Assembly (NCBI GenBank): GCA_964389095.1
Contig: CAYMEB010000100.1
Coordinates: 1 to 16,274, forward strand
Length of the DNA stretch: 16,274 nucleotides
Source of the DNA: JABFRJ01 sp964389095
Lineage (GTDB): Bacteria; Pseudomonadota; Alphaproteobacteria; Rhizobiales; Hyphomicrobiaceae
Reading direction: 5' to 3'
The notes beneath the pieces are model-generated. The model saw only the letters and a list, made by a program, of their open reading frames with translations. It did not search any database and had not been told where the DNA came from. The translations under genes were made by a program, and so were the position numbers. Of this stretch, positions 7,617 to 14,148 are shown in pieces (within the stretch, counting starts at the first letter, position 1; the number at the start of each line of letters is the position of its first letter).

Positions 7617-8566
7617 TGGTCATGCTGTCAAGAATGGCCGATCACCTGTTCTGGCTCTCGCGCTACACCGAGCGGGCAGAAAACCTCGCCCGCATTCTGG
7701 ATGTTACGCAGCGTCTGGCAGCCTTGCCGTCGACCTACGGGGGTGAAACCAACGTCTGGCAGTCGGCCGTTGCCACAGCAGCCTGCAGCACGCCGTTTTC
7801 CGCCCTCTATGGGGAGGCGACCCGGGAGAACGTGATCCAGTTCATGATCGGGCTCGACGACAACCCGAACTCGATAAAGGCGTGCATCGAGACCGCACGT
7901 GCGAATGCGCGCGCCGTGAGAACCACCATCACGACCGAGATGTGGGAGATCCTCAACGGCGCTTGGAACGACATGCAGCGGATGAAGCGTGCCGATCTGC
8001 TCAAGACGGAAGAGATGTCGCGCTTCCTGTCGCGCGTGATGGAGATGTCCCTGCGATTCGACGGCGCCGCTTACCGGACCATGCTGCGCACCGATCCATA
8101 TTGGTTCCAGCGTCTGGGGACCTTCCTGGAACGGTCGGACAACATGGCTCGTCTCCTGGACGTGAAGTATCACGTCCTTCTGCCCGCAGAAGAGCGGGTC
8201 GGCGGAGGCCTCGACTACTTCCAGTGGGCCTCGATCCTGCGCAGCGTGAATGCCCTGACCTCGTTCCACTGGGTCTACCGCAAGAGCGTGGAACCCTGGC
8301 TGGTCGCGGATTTCCTGATTCTCAGGCCCGAACAGCCGCGCTCGCTTCTTTCCTGCTATTCGGCGCTGCACGACTATCTCGACAAGCTCTCCGATGCCTA
8401 CGGACGGCAGGGCCCCTCTCAGCGGCTCGCCCGCTCGATGGTCTCGCGCCTGTCCAACTCCAACATAGACGACATCTTCCAATCAGGACTGCACGAGTTC
8501 CTCTCCGACTTCATCGCCGAGAACAACCGCCTCGGAGAAGCGATCACCCAGCAGTATCTGATCTGA
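7616..8566 (+). CDS. Alpha-E domain protein (COG2307/DUF403)
   Basis: A 316-residue, mostly alpha-helical soluble protein of the alpha-E family. The N-terminal signature LSRMADHLFWLSRYTERAEN is diagnostic, and regularly spaced helices rich in Arg, Glu and Trp follow. Its biochemical activity is unknown; the family is almost always encoded beside COG2308 ATP-grasp proteins and transglutaminase-like peptidases, so it is probably a partner in the same reaction. The start overlaps the preceding stop codon by one base, with GGAGG at 7607-7611 giving a 4-base spacer; an alternative in-frame ATG at 7622 would have a 10-base spacer and drop two residues. The overlap implies translational coupling with the ATP-grasp gene. 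Confidence 0.93.
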   Translation: MVMLSRMADHLFWLSRYTERAENLARILDVTQRLAALPSTYGGETNVWQSAVATAACSTPFSALYGEATRENVIQFMIGLDDNPNSIKACIETARANARAVRTTITTEMWEILNGAWNDMQRMKRADLLKTEEMSRFLSRVMEMSLRFDGAAYRTMLRTDPYWFQRLGTFLERSDNMARLLDVKYHVLLPAEERVGGGLDYFQWASILRSVNALTSFHWVYRKSVEPWLVADFLILRPEQPRSLLSCYSALHDYLDKLSDAYGRQGPSQRLARSMVSRLSNSNIDDIFQSGLHEFLSDFIAENNRLGEAITQQYLI

Positions 8567-8622
8567 TCCTGCCGAGCCGGCCGCGAGGACGGTCGGTTCG
8601 CTTCTCAGGACGCCGACGATCC

Positions 8623-9483
8623 ATGCGCATCAAGATCAAGCACGAAACTTTCTACGACTACGAGAAGCCGGTGCACAGCGCCGTGCAACTCCTTCGCCTG
8701 ACGCCGCGCTCCAGCGAAACGCAATTCGTGCGGTTCTGGCGCGTCGCCGTGGACGCCGACGCACGCCTCGAGCGCGACGAGGACGCCTTCGGCAACCTGA
8801 CGCATCTCGTATTCATCGACGGTCCGATCGAAGCCTTGCGAATCAGCGTCGAGGGCGAGGTCGAGACGATGGATCATGCCGGAGTCGTGAAAGGGAGCGT
8901 GGAGCGGCAATCGGAGCGACTTTTCCTCCGCGACACCGCACTGACCCGCTGCGATTCCAAGATCCTCGCCTTCGCGCGGGATGCGTTGTCGGCAGAAGGT
9001 GGCGACCTTCTCGCCGGCCTCCACCGCATGAACCGCGAACTCAATCAGACCATGGATTTCCAGATCGGAGCGACCACCGCCGCCACGACCGCCGCCGAGG
9101 CGTTCGAGCGGCGAACAGGCGTCTGCCAGGACTTCGCGCACATACTGATCGCTTCGGCCCGGGCACTCGGCATTCCCGCACGTTATGCCAACGGCTACCT
9201 GATGCGCACCGACCGCATCGATCAGGACGCCGGTCATGCCTGGGTCGAAGCATATCTGCCAGACCTCGGCTGGGTGGCCTTCGACCCCGCCCAGGGCGTC
9301 AGTGCGACGGATCGTCATGTGCGCGTGGCGATCGGCGCGGATAGTAATGATGCCGCCCCGATCAGAGGGGCACGATCCGGCGGGATAGGGGAACGCCTGC
9401 GGGTGGCGATCGAGGTCGCGCCCGGGCGCAAGGTCCTCGAAATGTCCGCTCACCACATGCCGGGCGGGAACCAGCAACAATGA
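8623..9483 (+). CDS. Transglutaminase-like cysteine peptidase (COG1305)
   Basis: A 286-residue protein with an N-terminal beta-rich domain (MRIKIKHETFYDYEKPV, typical bacterial transglutaminase N-region) followed by a papain-like transglutaminase core. The catalytic triad is visible: Cys168 in TGVCQDFAH, His205 in DAGHAWVEAYL and Asp221 in WVAFDPAQG. No signal peptide, so it should act in the cytoplasm like its operon partners. In this genomic setting such proteins are predicted to hydrolyse or transfer amide bonds made by the ATP-grasp enzyme. It begins 56 bases after the alpha-E gene; the ribosome site is poor (CAGGA about 12 bases upstream). It ends 19 bases before the Anbu gene. The C-terminal tail after residue 275 is low in conserved features. 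Confidence 0.94.
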   Translation: MRIKIKHETFYDYEKPVHSAVQLLRLTPRSSETQFVRFWRVAVDADARLERDEDAFGNLTHLVFIDGPIEALRISVEGEVETMDHAGVVKGSVERQSERLFLRDTALTRCDSKILAFARDALSAEGGDLLAGLHRMNRELNQTMDFQIGATTAATTAAEAFERRTGVCQDFAHILIASARALGIPARYANGYLMRTDRIDQDAGHAWVEAYLPDLGWVAFDPAQGVSATDRHVRVAIGADSNDAAPIRGARSGGIGERLRVAIEVAPGRKVLEMSAHHMPGGNQQQ

Positions 9484-9502
9484 TGGGATCCACTGACCAC
9501 GC

Positions 9503-10264
9503 ATGACCTACGGAGTGGGAATTCTGGTCAAGGACGGCCTGGTGATGATGGCCGACACGAGGACCAATGCAGGTCTCGACAACGTATCGACCTATCGGAA
9601 GCTGCACCTCTTCGAGCGCAAGGGAGAGTTTCTCGTCGCGCTCGCCGCGGCCGGCAACCTTTCGGTCACGCAGTCGATCATGTCTCACCTGAGGGAGGGC
9701 CTCGAGAATCCCGATACCGGAGCCAGGGAACGGCTGGTCGATCAGGAAGGCATGTTCAAGGCAGCGCAACTCGTCGGGCGGGCCATCCGCAAAGTCTACG
9801 ACACCGACGGGGATGCGCTTCAGCAGCACGCCGCGTCGTTCGACGTCTCGATGCTGCTCGGCGGCCAGGTTCGCGGCCGCGAGCCGCGGCTGTTCATGCT
9901 CTACAAGGCCGGCAACTTCATCGAGGCCACGGCCGATACGCCCTTCCTGCAGATCGGTGAGCACAAGTACGGCAAACCGATCCTCGATCGTGCCGTAAAC
10001 AGCGGCATCGACCTCTACGACGCTCTCAAGCTCGGTCTGATCTCGATGGATTCGACCATGAGATCCAACCTCAGCGTCGGGCTGCCCGTCGACATCGCCG
10101 TGCTCCGCCGGGATGCCCCCGGCTGGGAGGTCGACAGGCGGATCGAAGCCGGCGAGCCCTACTTCCACGACTTGCGGGAGCGCTGGTCCTACGCGCTGCG
10201 CAAAGCCCACATGGATATCCCAATTCCGCCCTACGGCGGCCGCAAGAGCGACCGCGAGGGTTGA
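9503..10264 (+). CDS. Anbu-type proteasome-like peptidase (COG3484)
   Basis: A 253-residue N-terminal-nucleophile hydrolase of the Anbu (ancestral beta-subunit) family, related to HslV and proteasome beta subunits. Removing the initiator Met would expose Thr1 in TYGVGILVKDGLVMMADTRT. Counting from it, Asp17 (MADTRT) and Lys32 (STYRKLH) fall where the proteasomal catalytic Asp and Lys are expected. The AAAGNLSVTQS segment and the long C-terminal helical part (ALRKAHMDIP) also fit. The family is described as self-assembling, but no robust proteolytic substrate is known to me. It is last in the ATP-grasp/alpha-E/transglutaminase operon, and no AAA+ unfoldase gene lies in the window. The ribosome site is weak, so translation may depend on coupling with the upstream gene 19 bases away. 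Confidence 0.94.
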   Translation: MTYGVGILVKDGLVMMADTRTNAGLDNVSTYRKLHLFERKGEFLVALAAAGNLSVTQSIMSHLREGLENPDTGARERLVDQEGMFKAAQLVGRAIRKVYDTDGDALQQHAASFDVSMLLGGQVRGREPRLFMLYKAGNFIEATADTPFLQIGEHKYGKPILDRAVNSGIDLYDALKLGLISMDSTMRSNLSVGLPVDIAVLRRDAPGWEVDRRIEAGEPYFHDLRERWSYALRKAHMDIPIPPYGGRKSDREG

Positions 10265-10319
10265 CGCAAAAAGGCCGGCCCGAAATCTCTGGCCGCGACC
10301 TGGAGTACAGATGACAGCG

Positions 10320-10350
10320 CGGCTCGAAAGCCGTAGGGCATCTCCGATGC
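10320..10350 (+). repeat. Two tandem small hairpins before bdhA
   Basis: CGGCT-CGAA-AGCCG (10320-10333, perfect 5-bp stem with 4-base loop) is followed after four bases by GCATC-TCC-GATGC (10338-10350). They lie 53-80 bases beyond the Anbu stop and just before the CAGGAG ribosome site of bdhA. They could be a 3'-end structure of the Anbu operon or part of the bdhA leader; short stems make chance possible. Confidence 0.3.
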
Positions 10351-10366
10351 ATCACAGGAGTTCGCC

Positions 10367-11146
10367 ATGCAGTTCAAAGGCAAAACGGCGCTGGTCACCG
10401 GATCGACCTCCGGGATCGGCCTTGCGATCGCTGAAGCGCTCGCAAAGGAGGGTGCTAGCGTTGTCCTGAATGGCCTAGGCAGCAAGGCGGACATCGAGGC
10501 TGCCACCGCCAGGGTCGCGACCTTCGGTGGCAAGGTGAGCCACGACCCGGCCAACATGCTCGAGCCAGCGGAGATCTCGGCGATGATCACGCGCGCCGAG
10601 AAGAGCCACGGATCGCTGGACATCCTGGTGAACAATGCGGGCATCCAGCATGTTTCGCCGGTCGACGAGTTTCCGATCGAGAAATGGAACGCGGTGCTCG
10701 CGATCAACCTGTCGAGTTCGTTCCATACCATCCGGACGGCGCTCCCCGGCATGAAGGCGCGGAAGTGGGGCCGGATCATCAATGTCTGCTCGGCGCACTC
10801 GCTGACGGCTTCGCCGTTCAAATCCGCGTACGTGGCAGCCAAGCATGGGCTGGCCGGCCTGACGAAGGTCGTGGCGCTCGAGGTCGCGGAGATCGGGATC
10901 ACCTGCAATGCGATCTCGCCGGGCTTCGTATGGACGCCGCTGGTCGAGCGGCAGATCCCGGACCTCGCGCGCTCGGAGGGCATCACCGAGGACGAGGCGA
11001 AGCGAAAGGTTCTGGAGCGGCAGCCGACGCGACGCTTTTCCCAGCCTTCCGAGGTCGGCGCGCTCGCGGTCTATCTCGCGTCCGAAGCCGCCGGCAACGT
11101 CACGGGCACCAACATCTCGATCGACGGCGGCTGGACGGCATTGTGA
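10367..11146 (+). CDS. bdhA: D-3-hydroxybutyrate dehydrogenase
   Basis: A 259-residue SDR enzyme oxidising (R)-3-hydroxybutyrate to acetoacetate with NAD+, the entry step for using PHB-derived or external hydroxybutyrate. The cofactor motif TGSTSGIG is at 11-18, the catalytic Asn114-Ser142-Tyr155-Lys159 tetrad is intact, and the residues known to bind the substrate carboxylate in Pseudomonas fragi HBDH (Gln94, His144, Lys152, Gln196) are all at identical numbers here, so the assignment is strong. The start has AGGAG six bases upstream. Two small hairpins precede it. It is followed 36 bases later by the COG3573 FAD dehydrogenase, probably in one transcript. Confidence 0.96.
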   Translation: MQFKGKTALVTGSTSGIGLAIAEALAKEGASVVLNGLGSKADIEAATARVATFGGKVSHDPANMLEPAEISAMITRAEKSHGSLDILVNNAGIQHVSPVDEFPIEKWNAVLAINLSSSFHTIRTALPGMKARKWGRIINVCSAHSLTASPFKSAYVAAKHGLAGLTKVVALEVAEIGITCNAISPGFVWTPLVERQIPDLARSEGITEDEAKRKVLERQPTRRFSQPSEVGALAVYLASEAAGNVTGTNISIDGGWTAL

Positions 11147-11182
11147 TCTTGCGCAGCGTCCAGGCCTGCGCCGGGGGATGAC

Positions 11183-12829
11183 ATGATCGAAGAGGCGGAT
11201 GCGATCGTCGTCGGCGCGGGGCTCTCCGGTCTGGTGGCGACTTGTGAATTGATCGCGGCGGGGCGCCGCGTGCTGCTGCTCGACCAGGAAAGCGAGGCTT
11301 TCCTCGGTGGACAGGCATGGTGGTCGTTCGGCGGCCTGTTCCTTGTCGACAGCCAGGAGCAGCGCCGCATGAAGATCCGCGACAGCCGCGAGCTCGCTTG
11401 GCAGGATTGGCTCGGCACCGCGAACTTCGACCGGCCCGAGGATGAATGGCCGCGCCGGTGGGCCGAGGCCTACGTCGACTTCGCAGCAGGCGAGAAACGC
11501 AGCTGGCTGCGCTCGCTCGGCATGAAATGGTTTCCGGTGGTCGGCTGGGCCGAGCGCGGCGGCGGGTTGGCGACCGGCCACGGGAACTCCGTCCCCCGCT
11601 TCCACGTGACATGGGGCACGGGCCCCGGCGTAGTCGAACCGTTCGCAAAACGTGTCCAGGACGGGATCAAGCGCGGGCGCGTCGTTCTGCGTTGCCGCCA
11701 CCGTGTGCGCGCCATCACCACCGCGGGCGGCGCCGTCACCGGCGTGGAGGGCGACGTGCTCGAGTCCAGTGCGGTGGAGCGGGGCATGCAGAGCAGCCGC
11801 ACCGTCGTCGGCAGTTTCTCGATGCGCGCGGGCGCCGTCGTTCTCACCTCGGGCGGCATCGGCGGCAATCCCGACCTGGTGCGCAAGAGTTGGCCGCAGC
11901 GCCTGGGCCCGCCACCCGAGCGCATGGTGATCGGTGTTCCCCAGCATGTCGACGGTCTCATGCTCGGCGTCGCCGAAGGCATCGGCGCGCGGAACATAAA
12001 TCGTGACCGGATGTGGCACTACACTGAAGGAGTGAAGAACCACGGGCCGATCTGGCCAGGGCACGGCATCAGGATCCTGCCGGGGCCATCCTCGCTTTGG
12101 CTCGACGCCTTCGGCCGGCGCTTGCCGGCGCCGTTGTTCCCCGGTTTCGATACGCTCGCGACTCTCGCGCATCTAAGGACGACCGGCCGGGACTGGTCCT
12201 GGTTCATCCTCACCGAGGACATCATCCGGCGCGAATTCGCGCTGTCGGGCTCCGAACAGAACCCGGACCTGACGGGCAAGAGCTGGCGCCTGGTCCTGCG
12301 CCGCGTGCTCAAGGGGCAGGAGCCCGTGGAAGCCTTCAAGCAGCGTGGCGAAGACTTCCTCGTCCGCACATCTCTGGACGACCTCGTGGCGGCAATGAAT
12401 GGGCTCACCGGCGAGAACCTCCTGGACCTTGCGCAGGTCAGGACCGAGGTCGAGGCCCGTGACCGGGAGATCTCCAACGAGTTCACGAAGGATGCGCAGA
12501 TCACTGCGATCCGCGGCGCCCGCCGCTATCGCGGTGACAAGCTGATCCGCGTCGCCAGCCCGCACCGGCTTCTGGATCCCAAGCGCGGGCCGCTGATCGC
12601 CGTCAGGCTGTGGACCCTGACGCGCAAGACCTTGGGCGGCCTCGAGACCGATCTCGCCGGTCGCGTGCTCGGTGGCGATGGCGCGCCGATCGCGGGCCTC
12701 TATGCGGCGGGCGAAGTCGCCGGCTTCGGCGGCGGCGGCATGCACGGATATCGCTCCCTGGAGGGTACGTTCCTCGGCGGCTGCCTGTTCTCCGGGCGGC
12801 AGGCGGGGCGTGGCGCAGCGACCCTCTGA
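11183..12829 (+). CDS. FAD-binding dehydrogenase (COG3573, ketosteroid dehydrogenase-like)
   Basis: A 548-residue flavoprotein of the FAD_binding_2 superfamily. The N-terminal dinucleotide motif is VVGAGLSGLVA (residues 9-19) with Asp34 at the ribose-binding end of beta-strand 2. TSGGIGGNPDLVRKSWP in the middle and GLYAAGEVAGFGGGGMHGYR near the C-terminus complete the FAD site. It resembles COG3573 'predicted oxidoreductase', distantly related to 3-ketosteroid delta1-dehydrogenase and fumarate reductase flavoproteins; the substrate is unknown. No signal peptide. The start at 11183 follows GGGGGATG; it is 36 bases after bdhA, so I infer co-transcription. It ends 49 bases before recR. I do not claim steroid activity. 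Confidence 0.88.
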   Translation: MIEEADAIVVGAGLSGLVATCELIAAGRRVLLLDQESEAFLGGQAWWSFGGLFLVDSQEQRRMKIRDSRELAWQDWLGTANFDRPEDEWPRRWAEAYVDFAAGEKRSWLRSLGMKWFPVVGWAERGGGLATGHGNSVPRFHVTWGTGPGVVEPFAKRVQDGIKRGRVVLRCRHRVRAITTAGGAVTGVEGDVLESSAVERGMQSSRTVVGSFSMRAGAVVLTSGGIGGNPDLVRKSWPQRLGPPPERMVIGVPQHVDGLMLGVAEGIGARNINRDRMWHYTEGVKNHGPIWPGHGIRILPGPSSLWLDAFGRRLPAPLFPGFDTLATLAHLRTTGRDWSWFILTEDIIRREFALSGSEQNPDLTGKSWRLVLRRVLKGQEPVEAFKQRGEDFLVRTSLDDLVAAMNGLTGENLLDLAQVRTEVEARDREISNEFTKDAQITAIRGARRYRGDKLIRVASPHRLLDPKRGPLIAVRLWTLTRKTLGGLETDLAGRVLGGDGAPIAGLYAAGEVAGFGGGGMHGYRSLEGTFLGGCLFSGRQAGRGAATL

Positions 12830-12878
12830 GCCCGCCGGTCTCTTTCGACCCCGCCGCGAACATGCTACTCGCGACGCC

Positions 12879-13481
12879 ATGTCGAAAAAGATCGCGGGCC
12901 CCGAAATCGAGCGGATCATTCAGCTCCTGGCGCGGCTGCCGGGACTTGGTCCCCGCTCCGCGCGCAAGGCGGGGCTTGCGCTGGTGAAGCGTCGCGCCGA
13001 GCTGCTTGAACCGCTCGCGCGGGCATTGTCCGACGCGGTCGAGCGCATCGTGACCTGCTCCGTCTGCGGGACCCTGGACACGGTATCGCCGTGCACGATC
13101 TGCTCTGATCCCCGGCGCGATCCATCGCTGATCGTCGTGGTCGAAGAGGTCGGCGACCTTTGGGCTCTGGAGCGCGCCGGCGTGGTCAATGCCCGCTACC
13201 ATGTTCTGGGCGGCCATCTTTCGCCGCTGGACGGCATCGGTCCGGATCGGCTCGCCATCCCGCAGCTCGTCGAGCGCGCGAAGCCTCCAGTCCGCGAAGT
13301 TCTGCTGGCTCTGCCCGCGACGGTGGAAGGCCAGTCAACCGCGCACTACGTGAGCGAGCAACTGGCCGGGGCCGGTGTGACGGTATCGACGCTGGCTCGC
13401 GGCGTGCCGGTCGGCGGCGAGCTGGACTATCTCGACGAGGGCACGCTCGCCGCCGCGATCAAGAGCCGGCGCACGATTTGA
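12879..13481 (+). CDS. recR: Recombination protein RecR
   Basis: A 200-residue DNA-repair protein that, with RecF and RecO, loads RecA on gapped DNA. Domain order is as expected: helix-hairpin-helix LPGLGPRSARKAG (20-32), a C4 zinc motif with Cys60, 63, 72 and 75, a Toprim domain (IVVVEEVGDLWALERAG, acidic Glu89/Glu90 and Asp93), and the C-terminal GVPVGGELDYLDEGTL signature. Length equals the family norm. The start ATG 12879 matches the conserved N-terminus, though the ribosome site is weak. Unlike the usual dnaX-ybaB-recR cluster, it stands 49 bases downstream of an FAD dehydrogenase, with no dnaX or ybaB in the window. Confidence 0.97.
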   Translation: MSKKIAGPEIERIIQLLARLPGLGPRSARKAGLALVKRRAELLEPLARALSDAVERIVTCSVCGTLDTVSPCTICSDPRRDPSLIVVVEEVGDLWALERAGVVNARYHVLGGHLSPLDGIGPDRLAIPQLVERAKPPVREVLLALPATVEGQSTAHYVSEQLAGAGVTVSTLARGVPVGGELDYLDEGTLAAAIKSRRTI

Positions 13482-13514
13482 GATTTCGCACACCTGCGGG
13501 CCGAAAATCCGCTC

Positions 13515-13528
13515 TCAGGCGCGCCTGA
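13515..13528 (+). terminator. Perfect 14-bp palindrome after recR
   Basis: TCAGGCGCGCCTGA reads identically on both strands and lies 34 bases beyond the recR stop codon; as RNA it forms a 5-bp stem with a CGCG loop. It is followed by TCCCGAACTTTTCACC, including four T's eight bases on. This may be a weak terminator for recR. A dimeric-protein binding site upstream of the dehydroquinase homologue is the alternative. Confidence 0.4.
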
Positions 13529-13605
13529 TCCCGAACTTTTCACCTTAGGTTGTTCGGCTCGGCCGCTGCTGCGTCGCCGTTGCTCCCGACAGTCCGTGGA
13601 TGCGA

Positions 13606-13621
13606 TGCTCGATGACGAGCA
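13606..13621 (+). repeat. Hairpin in the leader of the dehydroquinase homologue
   Basis: TGCTCG and CGAGCA form a perfect 6-bp stem around the loop ATGA. The loop contains the alternative in-frame ATG (13612) of the downstream gene, so folding would disfavour initiation there and supports the 13645 start. A functional role is only a possibility. Confidence 0.3.
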
Positions 13622-13644
13622 ATCCAGCGTGGGACCCATTGGTC

Positions 13645-14121
13645 ATGCATGTATTGATCCTGAACGGGCCAAACCTCAATCTCCTCGGCACACGGGAGCC
13701 GGAAATATATGGGCGCACGTCGCTCGATGCGATCAGGTCGAGCTGCGAGGCCATGGCCGCGCGACTTGGCGTGTCGATGGGATTCGAGCAGTCTAATCAC
13801 GAAGGCGTTCTGGTCGATCTCATGCAGGCTGCGCGCACCCGCGCCGATGCATTGGTGATCAATCCGGCGGGCTACTCGTTCACCTCTGTTGCGATCCTCG
13901 ACGCGCTGAAGATTTTCCCTGGACCGATCATCGAGGTCCACATCTCGAACATCCACGCGCGCGACGAGCTGCATCGCAACTCGATCCTGTCACGTGTAGC
14001 CAAGGGAGTCGTATGTGGTCTGGGACCCTACGGCTATCTCCTCGCGTTGCAGGCCGCTGTGCACCTCGCGACTTTGGGCAGCGATTCGCTCCCACAGATC
14101 GGTTCCGGCGCGGGCAGCTGA
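13645..14121 (+). CDS. aroQ: Type II 3-dehydroquinate dehydratase homologue with altered active site
   Basis: A 158-residue protein of the type II dehydroquinase family, normally a dodecamer converting 3-dehydroquinate to 3-dehydroshikimate. The N-terminal half is canonical: LNGPNLNLLGTREPEIYG with Asn10, Arg17 and the catalytic Tyr22, then NHEG, Asn73 in INPAGYS, and Glu97/His99 in IEVHISN. Two positions that are usually fixed differ: the His in the THTS motif is Phe79 (codon TTC), and the second conserved Arg after HAR is His110. Dehydroquinase activity is therefore uncertain. A start at 13612 would add 11 residues; I prefer 13645, where the conserved N-terminus begins. A hairpin (13606-13621) encloses that upstream ATG. 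Confidence 0.85.
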   Translation: MHVLILNGPNLNLLGTREPEIYGRTSLDAIRSSCEAMAARLGVSMGFEQSNHEGVLVDLMQAARTRADALVINPAGYSFTSVAILDALKIFPGPIIEVHISNIHARDELHRNSILSRVAKGVVCGLGPYGYLLALQAAVHLATLGSDSLPQIGSGAGS

Positions 14122-14122
14122 T

Positions 14123-14143
14123 CGGCCCGAAGCGGCCGGGCCG
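14123..14143. terminator. Candidate bidirectional terminator between convergent genes
   Basis: In the 27-base gap between the convergent stop codons of the dehydroquinase homologue and hmgA, CGGCCCG and CGGGCCG form a perfect 7-bp GC-rich stem with a 7-base loop. Its position between two converging genes is typical of a shared transcription stop. There is no T-tract on either strand, so it may work with Rho or only stabilise 3' ends. Confidence 0.5.
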
Positions 14144-14148
14144 CCGGA

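Noticed and set aside
10475..12172. Minus-strand ORF (565 codons) opposite bdhA and the FAD dehydrogenase
   Set aside because: It spans two real genes and their gap, has low-complexity Arg/Ala/His composition and no motif.
11183..12829. Annotating the flavoprotein as 3-ketosteroid delta1-dehydrogenase
   Set aside because: It only shares the superfamily fold; no other steroid-catabolic gene is in the window and the COG3573 branch has no established steroid activity.
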